From Psychrobacter immobilis (GTDB lineage Bacteria > Pseudomonadota > Gammaproteobacteria > Pseudomonadales > Moraxellaceae): 64,000 nucleotides of DNA. Location of the stretch: contig NZ_CAJGZJ010000004.1 of NCBI RefSeq assembly GCF_904846225.1, positions 62,001 to 126,000 of the forward strand. Reading direction: 5' to 3'. A program made the position numbers and the translations under genes. Below, one piece after another: positions 17,775 through 28,799 of the stretch (position 1 is its first letter; the number at the start of each line of letters is the position of its first letter). The notes below the pieces were generated by a model, which was given only the letters and a program-made list of their open reading frames with translations, did no database searches and was not told the DNA's origin.

Positions 17775-19418
17775 CTATAGTAGCCAATCAATAGGTAACC
17801 ATGACAGGATAGTTAGCCAAACATGATCACTCATATCGACACGCGGCTCTGAGTCGTAAATGACTTCTTTATTATTTTCTATCGTATGCCACTGCAATTT
17901 GCCATCATCTAGTAACTTAACTTCATAAGCTTGGCTTAATAATTCATCGCTAAGCGCACCATGTAGCTGTTTTGCAAGTTCATCATCATTGATAATCACG
18001 CCCATCTCAGTATTGATATTGGCGGAGCGAGGATCGACATTGTATGAGCCAATGAACACTTGGTAATCATCAACAGCAAAGGTTTTTGCGTGCAAGCTGG
18101 TTGAGGATTGACTGCGAGCTTTCCACAGCTTGTTTTCGCGCTTCTCTTCAGATGCCGTGGATTTGAGCTCGTAGATTTTGACGCCGGCACGAAGCAAATC
18201 AGGACGCCATTGACTATAACCAGAATGAACGGCAGTCACATCAGTGGCATCAAACGAATTGGTCAAAATCTTGATATCGATACCAGACTCAGCCAGCTCT
18301 ACCAAGGTATTGACACCGTTTTTGGTCGGTACAAAATAAGAGGAGATGATCGTTAGTTTTTTGGTTGGGCTACCGAGTAAAGTACGTAGCTGATGCACCA
18401 AATTGGTCTCAGATGGGACCGTTTTGGTTAATTTGCCAACATCATCACTCAAAAACTGCATGTCCGTCCAGCGAAAAGGCACGCGCTTATTGATCAAATC
18501 ATTGTCTATCGTGGACTCTTCAATAGCGGATTTATAAACCGTTAAGTTGCTACTATTACTGTTTTTTTCTTCGTTACCAAGCTTGTCGAGCCCTTTTAAA
18601 AAATCAGGTGTTTCACTGCTATCAGGTGTGACCAAGGTTTCGATATCGAATGCTAACGACGACGACCAATAGCTTGCAAAACTGTTATCAACATCTGCGA
18701 CGACTTTACCGATGAGCAAGACATCCAAATCTGCAAATTGGCTACTTTTATCGTTACTTAGATACTCGTTACCGATATTACGTCCACCAATAATGGTAAT
18801 TTGCTTATCAAAGGTCATGCTTTTATTGTGCATACGGCGGTTGATACGCGGTAAACCTGTGACAAAATTTAAGGTTGAAAACTTACGGTGCATCAAAGGG
18901 TTGATGATTCGCACCGCGATATTGGGGTGGCTGGCAAATCGTAATAGATGCTGGTCAAGTTTGGCATTACTATTAAAATCATCTAAAAGCAAGCGCACAA
19001 TTACCCCGCGATCAGCGGCTTTCCATAGACTTTTCAATAACAGCTGACCCGCTTGATCATCATGCCAAATATAATATTGCGCATCGATATTGCGTGTGGC
19101 CATATCCGTTAATATGGTGCGCGAAGCAAAGGCATTGGCACCAGTCACAATGGGATGATAGCCTGATAAATCGGGATGAATATCGTTTTGTTCGCTAATT
19201 GCTTCAACCAAATCGATATTATTGGTTTCAGGGTCTTCACCTTGTTCGATTTGTTGGTTGCTTTCTTTTTCATATAAGTCATTCACACGTGCTGATAACG
19301 CGATGCTTTCAGGCAAATGTGGCTGTTTTGGTAGCACTTGGCATCCACTAAGACCCAAGGTAAGTCCCAGTATTAGACTCAACGATACATTGCTAGGTTC
19401 TATACTGAACATTGACAT
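17775..19418 (-). CDS. Phospholipase D-family lipoprotein (cardiolipin synthase-like)
   Basis: A 547-residue protein with two PLD domains. An N-terminal lipoprotein signal ends LGLTLGLSGC (Cys about residue 26). HKD motif 1 is RRMHNKSMTFDKQITIIGGRN (about residue 205) and HKD motif 2 is SLHAKTFAVDDYQVFIGSYN (about residue 447); both carry the His-Lys-Asp set. This layout matches periplasmic PLD/ClsC-like proteins that transfer phosphatidyl groups. It is the only gene in its unit. Enzymatic reaction and substrate are inferred from the family. Confidence 0.88.
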   Translation of the reverse strand: MSMFSIEPSNVSLSLILGLTLGLSGCQVLPKQPHLPESIALSARVNDLYEKESNQQIEQGEDPETNNIDLVEAISEQNDIHPDLSGYHPIVTGANAFASRTILTDMATRNIDAQYYIWHDDQAGQLLLKSLWKAADRGVIVRLLLDDFNSNAKLDQHLLRFASHPNIAVRIINPLMHRKFSTLNFVTGLPRINRRMHNKSMTFDKQITIIGGRNIGNEYLSNDKSSQFADLDVLLIGKVVADVDNSFASYWSSSLAFDIETLVTPDSSETPDFLKGLDKLGNEEKNSNSSNLTVYKSAIEESTIDNDLINKRVPFRWTDMQFLSDDVGKLTKTVPSETNLVHQLRTLLGSPTKKLTIISSYFVPTKNGVNTLVELAESGIDIKILTNSFDATDVTAVHSGYSQWRPDLLRAGVKIYELKSTASEEKRENKLWKARSQSSTSLHAKTFAVDDYQVFIGSYNVDPRSANINTEMGVIINDDELAKQLHGALSDELLSQAYEVKLLDDGKLQWHTIENNKEVIYDSEPRVDMSDHVWLTILSWLPIDWLL

Positions 19419-19691
19419 AAATAAATTACCTTAGTGAGCCTTAATATAGTGAGAGTTTGTAGCAAACGAGCTGGAATCAACCGTCTTTTTTTACAGATGA
19501 TAGCACTGATTATGAGGCGTATGATAATATCACTTAAGGCAAAGCTCAAATCGCCGCTAAGCTTACCAGTTGTCGCTATTTCTGCCTATTATAAATACGT
19601 TATTTTTATTAGTAGAAACTTGAGATTTTCGCTTTAAGCCAATCTTGATTTAGCAATAGTGCCCAATAAATTGTGATTGAAGGATAAGGGA

Positions 19692-20342
19692 ATGATGGCT
19701 TATCAATTGGGCGGAGGTTTATTGTCAATCAAGTTATGGGTAGCGGTTCTTGCAATAGTATTGCTATCGGCGTGTACTTTAAAAACGGAAATGCCTCCAG
19801 TCAATCCCAATCCTACTGACGAAATAATTATTTATGGCTCTCTACCTGCAGATCAGGCATTGGATGTGCAAATGACTGCGCGATTTGAATCGAAAAGTAA
19901 ATTTTGCGGAAACTATGTAGATATTTCACATGTTTATCAACTCAGCGAAACGCTGAAGATCCATATAGAAAAAACTGCCAATCAATACCAAGCGCGTTTC
20001 TTTCGTGATGCTCTTAGTAAAGGAAGGTGTGATTGGTCATTGGTATATGTGACAGCCGAGTTGACTCACAAGGATGCTGGAAGCGATACGCACACATTTT
20101 ACAACGCTACTCCCAAGGACTTGGCTACTAAGCACTATGCCAATGTCATGCATAACGAAGAAGATTATTTGCTTGAAGTAGAGTGTGATGTCAAACCGAG
20201 CAACCCATCAAACAGCAACAGTGAGGGCGAAGCGTCAGCCCAAAAAGGTTTAGATTGTAGCAATGGTCGAGGGATGTTCTTGATGCCTGAAATCCATAAA
20301 TATCATGTTAACTATGATTATACTGGGCACAGAATTTTTTGA
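19692..20342 (+). CDS. Putative lipoprotein
   Basis: A protein of about 216 residues with a hydrophobic signal and lipobox VLLSAC (Cys near residue 28), followed by a mature part containing several Cys (KFCGNY, KGRCDWS, VECDV, LDCSNG) that could form disulfides. No family is recognised. The ATG at 19692 has AAGGA 7 nt upstream, so the longer TTG frame from 19677 is rejected. It is probably attached to a cell-envelope membrane. Confidence 0.75.
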   Translation: MMAYQLGGGLLSIKLWVAVLAIVLLSACTLKTEMPPVNPNPTDEIIIYGSLPADQALDVQMTARFESKSKFCGNYVDISHVYQLSETLKIHIEKTANQYQARFFRDALSKGRCDWSLVYVTAELTHKDAGSDTHTFYNATPKDLATKHYANVMHNEEDYLLEVECDVKPSNPSNSNSEGEASAQKGLDCSNGRGMFLMPEIHKYHVNYDYTGHRIF

Positions 20343-20622
20343 ATTTGGACTTTGAATTTAGGCCTTTAATTCAGAAATAGTATCAAGCCAGAAATTTTTT
20401 TGGTAAGTTTTACTAAAGGATAGAGATTTAAGGGTACAAGTTTAAGGATATGAAAGCATCCGTTAATATCGGGACTCATGAGGTTTATAGATGCTTGATA
20501 GATAGCGACATGATATTATAAAACAGCATTCAACTTTCTGAATTAATGATTGGTAAAAAGTTATTGGCAAAAAGAAATAAAATATTTTTAATGCAATTAA
20601 AATTAACGATGATGGATTAGTT

Positions 20623-21903
20623 ATGAGTAAGTCGCAAGTGCAAGAAGATAGCAATTTAGATCCAAACTGGCGCTCTGACGCGCTAGATTTGAGCTTAGAT
20701 TACGGTATGCAAACGATCGCCGTACGCGCGGGGCAACATCGTACTGATGAGGGCGAGCATTCCGAGCCGATATTCACTACTAGCTCTTACGTTTATCAGT
20801 CTGCGGCTGACGCGGCGGCACATTTTGATGGAACCAAAACTGGTAATGTTTATTCTCGTCATACCAATCCTAGCGTGCGAACTTTTGAACGTCGTTTGGC
20901 AGCACTCGAGAATGGCGAACGTGCCGTTGCCACGGCTTCTGGCATGGGCGCGATTTTGACCATGTGCTTGGCATATCTAAAAGCAGGCGATCATTTACTG
21001 GCCGCCAATCAATTATTCGGCTCCTCCATTGGCTTATTCAATAATTATATGGCCAAATTTGGGGTTGAAGTTAGTTATGTTGATTGTTTCGACAACGATG
21101 CATGGGCAAATGCCGTTCAGCCAAATACCAAGGTCATTTATTGTGAAAGCCCGAGCAATCCGCTGGCGCAGATTTGCGATATTGATTATCTAAGTAAGCT
21201 GTGTAAAGCCAACGATATTTTATTGGTGGTCGATAACTGCTTTGCCACACCTGCACTTCAGCGTCCATTAGATTTGGGCGCTGATGTTGTCATCCACTCT
21301 GCCACCAAATATTTAGATGGACAAGGTCGTGTGCTGGGCGGGGCGTTGGTTGGCAATGATAAGTTGATGCAAGAAGCATTTACGGTGGTACGCTCAGGCG
21401 GTATTAGTATGAGTCCGTTTAACGCATGGGTCTTTACCAAAGGCCTTGAAACGCTTAAATTGCGTATGCAAGCGCATTGTCAAAATGCCAATCAAGTAGC
21501 AGAATTCTTAGTCAACCATCCCAATGTCAGTACGGTGCATTTTTCCGGTTTACGCGATCATCCCGCGCATGAGCTTGCGACGCGTCAACACCATATGAAA
21601 GATGGATATGGTGCTATCATGGGTTTTGAAGTCAAGCCGTCTGCCAGCTCTGATTCAAAAATTCTTGATCCAAAAGCCGCTGCTTGGCACGTGATTGACT
21701 CCACACAAATGGTTTCTATTACTAATAATTTGGGCGATGCCAAAACCACGATTACCCATCCTGCGACCACCACACATTTTCGCCTGACCGCTGAAGCACG
21801 AGCAGAAGCAGGTGTCAAAGATGGTCTTATCCGGCTATCGGTTGGTCTCGAAGATGTGGAAGATATTATTAAAGATTTGGCGCGTGGTTTAGACAGTTTA
21901 TAA
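20623..21903 (+). CDS. metZ: O-succinylhomoserine sulfhydrylase MetZ
   Basis: A 426-residue PLP enzyme of the Cys/Met metabolism family. The PLP lysine lies in IHSATKYLDGQGRVLGG (about residue 229); DGQGR after the Lys is typical of MetZ rather than MetB. Other motifs are VYSRHTNPSVRTFE and YCESPSNPLAQICD. It makes homocysteine directly from O-succinylhomoserine and sulfide in methionine synthesis. An O-acetylhomoserine specificity cannot be excluded. It stands alone with its own upstream region. Confidence 0.92.
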   Translation: MSKSQVQEDSNLDPNWRSDALDLSLDYGMQTIAVRAGQHRTDEGEHSEPIFTTSSYVYQSAADAAAHFDGTKTGNVYSRHTNPSVRTFERRLAALENGERAVATASGMGAILTMCLAYLKAGDHLLAANQLFGSSIGLFNNYMAKFGVEVSYVDCFDNDAWANAVQPNTKVIYCESPSNPLAQICDIDYLSKLCKANDILLVVDNCFATPALQRPLDLGADVVIHSATKYLDGQGRVLGGALVGNDKLMQEAFTVVRSGGISMSPFNAWVFTKGLETLKLRMQAHCQNANQVAEFLVNHPNVSTVHFSGLRDHPAHELATRQHHMKDGYGAIMGFEVKPSASSDSKILDPKAAAWHVIDSTQMVSITNNLGDAKTTITHPATTTHFRLTAEARAEAGVKDGLIRLSVGLEDVEDIIKDLARGLDSL

Positions 21904-21983
21904 AGATAGCGGTATAATGCGGTCAGTATTTTATTTCAAACTTTAAAGTATCCCATTCATTATTATAAGACAAAGAGGCAACT

Positions 21984-22313
21984 ATGAATATTCAAGCATT
22001 GATGCAACAAGCCCAAACGATGCAAAAGAAAGTCGAAACGAACGTTGAAAATGCCAAGAAAGAGCTGGCGAACAAAGAAGTACACGCCGAAGCGGGCAGT
22101 GGTTTGGTAAAAGTAACCATGACAGGTCGTCATGTGGTTAAGCGTTTGACGATTGATCCAAGCTTGTTAGAAGATGAGCCAGATATGATCGAAGATTTAA
22201 TCGCTGCTGCCATTAATGATGCGGTTCGCCAAGCCGATGAGTTATACGAAGAAACTATGGCTGGCGCGACGTCAGGTATGGGCTTGCCACCCGGTATGCA
22301 AGGCATGTTTTAA
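21984..22313 (+). CDS. ybaB: YbaB/EbfC nucleoid-associated protein
   Basis: A 109-residue DNA-binding protein. A helical N-terminus ([18 protein letters not shown]) is followed by the strand region [20 protein letters not shown] and a Gly/Met-rich tail ([12 protein letters not shown]), the standard YbaB pattern. It binds DNA as a dimer. It precedes recR as in most proteobacteria, though a terminator-like hairpin lies between. Ribosome site AAAGAGG. Confidence 0.95.
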   Translation: MNIQALMQQAQTMQKKVETNVENAKKELANKEVHAEAGSGLVKVTMTGRHVVKRLTIDPSLLEDEPDMIEDLIAAAINDAVRQADELYEETMAGATSGMGLPPGMQGMF

Positions 22314-22338
22314 GCGTTAAATACTTCATATTGAAGAC

Positions 22339-22377
22339 AAAATGGGGTTGTTATCGACATGATACGACCCCATTTTT
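22339..22377 (+). terminator. Terminator-like hairpin between ybaB and recR
   Basis: AAAATGGGGT (22339-22348) pairs with ACCCCATTTT (22367-22376), and further inner pairs are possible in the 18-nt loop. The U-rich 3' arm ends in TTTTT. It probably attenuates read-through into recR. Confidence 0.7.
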
Positions 22378-22420
22378 ATAGCTACGGTTTTTTAAATCAA
22401 GTTAAATAAAGGAAGACACT

Positions 22421-23014
22421 TTGCTGACAGCCAAATTTGATCAGCTGGTCAAACAGCTGCGTATCTTGCCGGGTGTGGGACAAAAAAGCGCCCAACGTAT
22501 GGCGCTGCATTTACTCACTAAAAAACGCCCACAAGGCATTGCACTTGCGCATGCTCTCGATGAAGCGATGCGTGATATCGTTGAGTGTCAGCGTTGTCAT
22601 AGTTTTAGTGATGAGATGATTTGTCCCCTGTGTCAAGATCCGAGGCGTGACGATGGATTATTGTGTGTGGTAGAGACCGCAGCAGATGTCATGGCGATCG
22701 AGCAAACGGCAGGCTACCGTGGACGTTATTTCGTCTTGGGCGGGCATTTATCACCGATTGATGGTATTAGTGCTGACGACTTAAATATTGATCAGCTGGT
22801 CTGGCGGGTCAAACAAGAACCAGTCGAAGAGCTGATACTGGCAACTGGCACGACGGTCGAAGGGCAGACCACCGCGCATTTCATTAGTGAAGCAGTTAGT
22901 CGTCATGTCGATAAAGTGACACGTTTGGCGCAAGGTGTACCGATGGGCGGCGAGCTTGAGTATCTTGATAGTATGACGCTTGGACAAGCGATGCAAAATC
23001 GCTCTTTTTTATAA
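22421..23014 (+). CDS. recR: Recombination mediator RecR
   Basis: A 197-residue protein with the RecR plan: HhH segment [20 protein letters not shown], a four-Cys zinc motif [21 protein letters not shown] (about residues 57-76), then a Toprim domain with [12 protein letters not shown] and ...[16 protein letters not shown]. It loads RecA with RecO and RecF at single-strand gaps. The start is a TTG at 22421 supported by AAGGAAG about 5 nt upstream and by the exact family N-terminus; no ATG fits. Confidence 0.96.
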   Translation: MLTAKFDQLVKQLRILPGVGQKSAQRMALHLLTKKRPQGIALAHALDEAMRDIVECQRCHSFSDEMICPLCQDPRRDDGLLCVVETAADVMAIEQTAGYRGRYFVLGGHLSPIDGISADDLNIDQLVWRVKQEPVEELILATGTTVEGQTTAHFISEAVSRHVDKVTRLAQGVPMGGELEYLDSMTLGQAMQNRSFL

Positions 23015-23088
23015 CACTGAAGTCTTAGTCGTTTTATCTCATGATATTGTTATAATAGTTTTATGACTATTTCTTATCCCATTTTATT

Positions 23089-23108
23089 AAAACGCTATTG
23101 AGCGTTTT
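23089..23108 (+). terminator. Terminator after recR
   Basis: AAAACGCT / AGCGTTTT, 8-bp stem with loop ATTG, followed by ATTTTCTTTTATTT. It sits 75 nt after recR and 30 nt before rnd. A good -10 box TATAAT at 23050-23055 lies just upstream, so the hairpin could also be in the rnd leader. Confidence 0.6.
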
Positions 23109-23138
23109 ATTTTCTTTTATTTATGCAGGTATCTGCCC

Positions 23139-24440
23139 GTGTCCAATAACGCTTCAAACCCTCAAAAAAATATCACTGATATCACTGACGAATTGTTAGA
23201 GACGTCATCTAGTATTGATATATCGTCAGTAAATTCACCTTCACAAATAGATATCGATGCACTGTTAAATATGGCGGATGATGTTGATGTCACTTGGGTG
23301 CGCGAGCAAAGCCAATTGGATGAGGTGATTGATGCGTTAGCCAATTGCGGGCGTGTTGCATTAGACACAGAATTCATTAAGCGTGATACTTATTATCCAC
23401 GCTTGGCACTGGTACAGCTAAATACGGGCGACCATATCTATTTGCTAGATGCGCCGCAGTTGCAATTAGCCGAGCTTTGGCAGGCGCTTGCTAAGGTCGA
23501 TGTCGCTATTTGGCATGCTTGCGGTGAAGATTTGGGTATTTTTTATCTGTTGTCTGGTTGTCCACCATTGACCAATATTTTTGATACGCAAATTGCGTTG
23601 TCTTATTTGACCGGTCAATTGCAAATGGGTTATCAGCAAGCGCTTGCTGACCAATTGGACATACACATTGATAAAGAACAAAGCCAATCGGACTGGTTAC
23701 AACGTCCGTTATCAGATGAGCAGGAACAGTATGCCATTGATGATGTACGATTTTTGCCAGCGCTCTATTTAAGTCTTGAATATAACCTAAAAAACCAAGG
23801 CCTCTTTGAGTATGTATGGGCGGACTGTCAGCTTTATGCCAGCGATTTACATGCCGCTCAGCACGTCGAAGATGAAGCGATGTACCTAACAATGGCAGAT
23901 TATCGCTATAACGCGCAGCAAATGGCGATTTTAAAAGCGGTGGCGACTTGGCGAGAAGAGCTGGCACGTGCGACCAATCAGCCACGTACCTTTGTCATCA
24001 AAAAACAAGCCGTACGCGAGATTATCACTGAAAAGCCGAGCAATATGCGAGAGTTGGCACACAAAACCACGATGCACCGTAGCATGTTGCGACTGTATGG
24101 TGAAGAGTTGCTTAAGGTGATAAAAGACGCCAAAAACCTTCATCCTGCTGAATATCCAGACTGTCTGTTGCCGCCTTATCGTTCAAAAAACAAAGTCCTG
24201 TCAAAAGCAGTAGAACAAGCGATAGATGATCAAGCAGAAACGATTGGCGTGCCTGCTAACGTATTGATGCGTAAAAAATGGCTAGGGCAGCTGTACGAAT
24301 TGATTGCTTTTGATAAAGAACTAAGCGAGCTACCGCAAGGGTTAAAAGGCTGGCGCAATGAATGGGTGGTGCATACGTTGATACCCGTTATCGAAAAACA
24401 CAAAACTGAATTGCAGCAAGGGATGGGTATCAAAGTTTAA
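23139..24440 (+). CDS. rnd: Ribonuclease D
   Basis: A 433-residue 3'-5' exoribonuclease of the DEDD class. VALDTEFIKRDTYYPRLALVQL (Exo I, Asp-Glu) is near residue 75, IWHACGEDLGIF (Exo II) near 125, and EQYAIDDVRFL (Exo III, Tyr/Asp) near 200, with helical HRDC repeats after it. It trims tRNA 3' ends. About 60 extra, Ser/Asp-rich residues precede the catalytic domain. The start is a GTG at 23139; a weaker ribosome site means a later start near the domain cannot be excluded. Confidence 0.93.
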   Translation: MSNNASNPQKNITDITDELLETSSSIDISSVNSPSQIDIDALLNMADDVDVTWVREQSQLDEVIDALANCGRVALDTEFIKRDTYYPRLALVQLNTGDHIYLLDAPQLQLAELWQALAKVDVAIWHACGEDLGIFYLLSGCPPLTNIFDTQIALSYLTGQLQMGYQQALADQLDIHIDKEQSQSDWLQRPLSDEQEQYAIDDVRFLPALYLSLEYNLKNQGLFEYVWADCQLYASDLHAAQHVEDEAMYLTMADYRYNAQQMAILKAVATWREELARATNQPRTFVIKKQAVREIITEKPSNMRELAHKTTMHRSMLRLYGEELLKVIKDAKNLHPAEYPDCLLPPYRSKNKVLSKAVEQAIDDQAETIGVPANVLMRKKWLGQLYELIAFDKELSELPQGLKGWRNEWVVHTLIPVIEKHKTELQQGMGIKV

Positions 24441-24458
24441 TGAGTTCTATCACCTTTA

Positions 24459-25160
24459 TTAATCGGGTATTTCGTGATTAAAGTGCCCGTACTCCAGAAA
24501 ATAGCAGGTCTGCTCCGCGACTTGCTTATTAACCAACATGCCAGTATGTGAGACTGGCATGACGATATGATCAGCTGCCTCCTCGATTTTCGTCTCTTCT
24601 ACATATACTGTGCCATCATGTATAAGCTGATGCACTGGTAACAGCTTGTCTATTTTGCGCTGTTTGCGATTATGGTATTGCAAAAAGAATTGCCCCAAAC
24701 CATAAGGCTGACTACCAGCAATCACACCAAGAATAATGTATTTCGGTAACGGCGCTACGGTTCCATCTAATGCATCAATATATGAGCGACCCACCACAGC
24801 GGGCGTTAATCGCCAAATATAATCGGCACAAACGCTACCTATATGTGGTGTTCCAAGGGTGACACAGCGCCCAATCTGCCACTTGGGATACTGCACAACA
24901 AAATCACGAATAATCAAACCGCCCAAACTATGACCAACCAAATCTATGGGCTGATCAGAATGGTGGTTTTGTTCTAGCCACTCATTAAGACGGGCACTAT
25001 TTACCTTGATACCATCACGCATACTACGATAGCTATATTGGTGGGTATCAAACCCTGCCGTTTGTAAACGTTTGGCTAATGGTCGCATAATCCAAGCAGT
25101 TTGATGCAGCCCATGAATCAGAATAACGCGGTTTTTATGTCTCAAAGCTTTTTGTTGCAT
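24459..25160 (-). CDS. Alpha/beta-fold lipase/esterase-like protein
   Basis: A protein of about 233 residues. VILIHGLHQTAWIMRPLAK (oxyanion HG) opens the domain, then the nucleophile elbow DLVGHSLGGLIIRDF, CVTLGTPHIGS typical of bacterial triacylglycerol lipase-like proteins, and a C-terminal catalytic His in MPVSHTGML. There is no signal peptide, so it is probably cytosolic. The frame opens at a TTG at 25232, but ATG 25160 starts right before the domain with GGA upstream. It is convergent with rnd. Confidence 0.82.
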   Translation of the reverse strand: MQQKALRHKNRVILIHGLHQTAWIMRPLAKRLQTAGFDTHQYSYRSMRDGIKVNSARLNEWLEQNHHSDQPIDLVGHSLGGLIIRDFVVQYPKWQIGRCVTLGTPHIGSVCADYIWRLTPAVVGRSYIDALDGTVAPLPKYIILGVIAGSQPYGLGQFFLQYHNRKQRKIDKLLPVHQLIHDGTVYVEETKIEEAADHIVMPVSHTGMLVNKQVAEQTCYFLEYGHFNHEIPD

Positions 25161-25263
25161 AATAATATCCAAATCAGTAATATCATAAACTCTATCATCA
25201 ACGCTTGTTGATTCAAATGAGCGGATAGACAATCTACTTATAGTAGCGCTTTAGGGGTAACAG

Positions 25264-25725
25264 TTGTCAAATTATCTTGGGTTTTCTGTCTTCATGTTAG
25301 CTATTTTTTCACTGTCAGGTTGTACTACTTATAGAGTAGAGGTACCAGAAACGATAGCAGTAAGCGAACCTCTAGCAGCTAAGCCACCTCTGCAAATTGC
25401 TACTTGGTCGCCAACCAAATATAACGGTCGATTTACCGCTATGGGGCTTGGCTATTTAACAAAGTTTAATAACTGTCTTACTTTAACTATGAATCCTAAA
25501 GAGCTGCCGACGAAAGACAATACTTTGTTGTTGGTATTAGCGGATACTTCCTTTTCGTGGGATGTAGCTAAAGAAGTGCTACTATTTGAAGGAAAGTCCT
25601 ATGAGATTGGCGACGAGCTTTATCTTGGCGGTGCAGCGTTTACGTATCCTAACGCTAATATCACTGATCAAGTAAAAGTGAACTGGATAGAATGTGGATT
25701 AGATAAAGGTTGGCTGGGTGGTTAA
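25264..25725 (+). CDS. Small putative lipoprotein
   Basis: A 153-residue protein with a short signal peptide and lipobox FSLSGC (Cys about residue 20), then a beta-rich mature domain. The mature part has two further Cys (NNCLTL, IECGLDK). The start is a TTG at 25264 supported by AGGGG 7 nt upstream and because no other start preserves the signal peptide. No family is recognised. Confidence 0.72.
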   Translation: MSNYLGFSVFMLAIFSLSGCTTYRVEVPETIAVSEPLAAKPPLQIATWSPTKYNGRFTAMGLGYLTKFNNCLTLTMNPKELPTKDNTLLLVLADTSFSWDVAKEVLLFEGKSYEIGDELYLGGAAFTYPNANITDQVKVNWIECGLDKGWLGG

Positions 25726-25772
25726 GTTTAGGCAGTAATTAGAAATTTTGACAAAGTACACGCAAAATAAAA

Positions 25773-25801
25773 ACCGCCAAATCAGCTACTGACTTGGCGG
25801 T
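25773..25801. terminator. Bidirectional terminator between lipoprotein gene and gcvP
   Basis: ACCGCCAA / TTGGCGGT with further pairing (TCA/TGA) inside. An A-run lies on the left and TCTTTTAT on the right, so it can stop both the plus lipoprotein gene and the minus gcv unit. Confidence 0.85.
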
Positions 25802-25838
25802 CTTTTATATATAAGTGATCGTTTATCGAAAACCTCGA

Positions 25839-28736
25839 TTACATATAGTTTTCGATACTTGGGCAAGAGCACATTAGATTCTTGTCGCCATAGGCATCAT
25901 CGACACGTGCCACACTTGGCCAGAATTTATTGGCACGAATATAAGGCAGTGGAAATGCTGCTGTCTCACGACTATACGGATGTGTCCATTCGCCATTGAT
26001 TACCATAGCAGCGGTATGCGGGGCGTTGACCAATGGATTATTCTCTAACGTCCAGTTGTCTTCGCCCGCTTTGGCTTTGAGTGCTTCCGCTTTGATAGAT
26101 TTTAGGGCATTGATAAAGCGATCAAGCTCTTCTTTGGACTCAGATTCTGTCGGCTCAATCATCAAAGTACCCGCTACTGGGAAACTCATGGTTGGTGAGT
26201 GGAAACCATAATCCATCAAGCGTTTAGCGATATCGCTTTCAGTGATGCCAGTCTCTTCTTTTAACGGGCGAATATCGATGATACATTCGTGAGCAACGCG
26301 GCCGTTTTTGCCTGTATATAAGACAGGGTAGTGGTCTTTAAGCTGAGCTGCCACGTAGTTGGCGTTCAAGAGCGCCAGTTCAGTCGCCTTGAGCAAACCA
26401 TCGCGGCCCATCATGGCAATGTACATCCATGAGATAGGCAAAATGCTCGCTGAGCCATAAGGCGCTGCCGATACTGCTGAGCAGTCTTTTTGTGCATTAT
26501 GGACAGGGCTTAAGGTATGGTTGGCCATAAATGGTGCCAAGTGTGATTTCATACCGATAGGGCCCATGCCTGGACCGCCGCCGCCATGTGGGATACAGAA
26601 GGTTTTGTGCAAGTTCATGTGTAGCACGTCTGCCCCGACATCCGCAGGCTGCATCATGCCTACCTGAGCATTCATATTAGCGCCATCCATATAAACCTGA
26701 CCGCCATGTTTGTGTATAAGGTCGCAGATATGACGAATGCCTTCTTCAAACACACCATGTGTCGATGGGTAGGTAATCATTAACGCACCCAAACGCTCGC
26801 TATGTTCTTCACATTTAGCGGTCAAGTCTTCGATGTCAACGTTGCCATTTTCATCGGTTTTGACTACAACCACTGTCATACCCATCATCATAGCGGTAGC
26901 AGGGTTGGTGCCATGTGCTGACATTGGAATCAAGCAAATGTCACGATTGGTCTCGCCAAGTGATTCATGATAACGACGAATCGCCAGCAATCCAGCATAT
27001 TCACCAGACGCGCCAGAGTTTGGCTGCATGGACACATCGTCAAATCCAGTGATGGCTTTTAATTGATCTTGTAAGCTATCAATCATGGCAATGTAACCTG
27101 TGACTTGATCGCGCGGTGCAAAAGGATGCACATTGGCGAACTCAGGCCAAGTGATTGGTAGCATCTCGCTGGTCGCATTGAGCTTCATCGTACAGCTACC
27201 CAAAGAAATCATACTGCGATTCATCGCCAAATCTTTGTTTTCAAGCGATTTTAAGTAGCGCAGCATTTCATGTTCGGTGTGATGCGAGTTAAACACGGGA
27301 TGCGTCAAAATATCGTCAGTACGTAAATGGGCGCTATCAAGAGACACAGTAGCCGCTTCAGGTAGATCATGTGATTTACTGACAAATAACTGAGTCAAAA
27401 CCTTGAAGTCTTGCTGATCGCTGGTTTCACTAAAGGCAACCGCCAATTTTTGGTCGCCAAGACGCCATAAGTTATAACCAACATTGTCGGCATTTTCAAA
27501 GATTTGTGTCGCCAATTTCTCTGAACCACAATCAATAACAACGGTGTCGAAGAACTGATCATGTACCACGCTTAGATTGCTATCATTGGCTTCTGTAATA
27601 ACCGCAGCAAAGGCGGCGGCAAACGCATGAATACGGGTCGCAATACGCTTAACACCTTTTGGGCCATGATAAACGGCATACATACCCGCGAGGTTGGCGA
27701 GCAATACTTGTGAAGTGCAAATATTTGAGTTGGCCTTTTCGCGGCGAATGTGCTGCTCACGAGTTTGTAATGCCATGCGTAGAGCCGTATTGCCTTGCGC
27801 ATCTTTTGACACACCAATGATGCGGCCAGGTGCAGAGCGCTTGGCTTTGTCAGAAAAAGCAAAATAAGCAGCGTGTGGACCACCAAAGCCCATTGGAATA
27901 CCAAAACGCTGGGTGCTACCTAGCGCCACGTCTGCGCCCATGTCAGCTGGTGATTTTAATAACACCAAACTCATGATGTCACTCACGACACTGACGTATG
28001 TTTTATTTTCTTTTACTGCACTGATGACGTCCGTTAAGTCTTTAACGTCACCCTCAGAACCAACATATTGAAATAACGCACCGAAATAGTCGCCAGATTT
28101 GGCTGTTTCAAAATCACCAACGACCACTTCCCAGCCGAAATATTTGGCACGGGTATTGATGACATCTAGCGTTTGTGGATAAACACGATCATCGACGAAA
28201 TACTGGGTTGATTTACTTTTGCTCACACGCTTGGACATTGCCATGGCTTCCGCAGCTGCGGTGGCTTCGTCAAGTAACGATGCGCCAGCCAGCTCCAAAC
28301 CTGTTAAATCAATACAAACTTGCTGGAAATTAAGCAGAGCTTCTAAGCGACCTTGGGCAATTTCAGCTTGATAAGGGGTGTAAGCGGTGTACCAGCCTGG
28401 ATTTTCAAGGACATTACGCTGAATAACCGCAGGCATGCGTACAGGCGAGTAACCTTGACCGATATAGCTTTTATTGACAGTGATATTGTCAGCCATCTTA
28501 CGCAGTTTGGCTAAAGCGGCATGCTCGCTCATTGCTAACGGTAAATCCAATGCTTTATGCAAACGTACTGGCTCAGGCACGGTATCGTTGATAAAGCTTT
28601 CCATGTCTTTATAGCCAACAGCGCTAAGTAGATCAGCTTGCTTGGTGTCATTTGAGCCTAAGTGGCGATAGACAAATTCAGCTTCGTTAAATAAACCTTG
28701 AAAGGTATCAAACGTTGGGTTTTGAGAGATAGTCAT
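25839..28736 (-). CDS. gcvP: Glycine dehydrogenase (decarboxylating), P-protein
   Basis: A 965-residue PLP enzyme, the full-length single-chain (alpha plus beta) form. The PLP Lys is in [23 protein letters not shown] near residue 705. Other landmarks are the N-terminal [40 protein letters not shown] and the C-terminal [12 protein letters not shown]. It decarboxylates glycine and passes the aminomethyl group to lipoyl-GcvH. It lies last in gcvT-gcvH-nitroreductase-gcvP, with its own ribosome site (AAGGATTG). Confidence 0.97.
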   Translation of the reverse strand: MTISQNPTFDTFQGLFNEAEFVYRHLGSNDTKQADLLSAVGYKDMESFINDTVPEPVRLHKALDLPLAMSEHAALAKLRKMADNITVNKSYIGQGYSPVRMPAVIQRNVLENPGWYTAYTPYQAEIAQGRLEALLNFQQVCIDLTGLELAGASLLDEATAAAEAMAMSKRVSKSKSTQYFVDDRVYPQTLDVINTRAKYFGWEVVVGDFETAKSGDYFGALFQYVGSEGDVKDLTDVISAVKENKTYVSVVSDIMSLVLLKSPADMGADVALGSTQRFGIPMGFGGPHAAYFAFSDKAKRSAPGRIIGVSKDAQGNTALRMALQTREQHIRREKANSNICTSQVLLANLAGMYAVYHGPKGVKRIATRIHAFAAAFAAVITEANDSNLSVVHDQFFDTVVIDCGSEKLATQIFENADNVGYNLWRLGDQKLAVAFSETSDQQDFKVLTQLFVSKSHDLPEAATVSLDSAHLRTDDILTHPVFNSHHTEHEMLRYLKSLENKDLAMNRSMISLGSCTMKLNATSEMLPITWPEFANVHPFAPRDQVTGYIAMIDSLQDQLKAITGFDDVSMQPNSGASGEYAGLLAIRRYHESLGETNRDICLIPMSAHGTNPATAMMMGMTVVVVKTDENGNVDIEDLTAKCEEHSERLGALMITYPSTHGVFEEGIRHICDLIHKHGGQVYMDGANMNAQVGMMQPADVGADVLHMNLHKTFCIPHGGGGPGMGPIGMKSHLAPFMANHTLSPVHNAQKDCSAVSAAPYGSASILPISWMYIAMMGRDGLLKATELALLNANYVAAQLKDHYPVLYTGKNGRVAHECIIDIRPLKEETGITESDIAKRLMDYGFHSPTMSFPVAGTLMIEPTESESKEELDRFINALKSIKAEALKAKAGEDNWTLENNPLVNAPHTAAMVINGEWTHPYSRETAAFPLPYIRANKFWPSVARVDDAYGDKNLMCSCPSIENYM

Positions 28737-28799
28737 GACAATCCTTGGTTAAGGGAGTAATAAAAGTATTTAATTAACTAAAAATAATGATTTGATGCA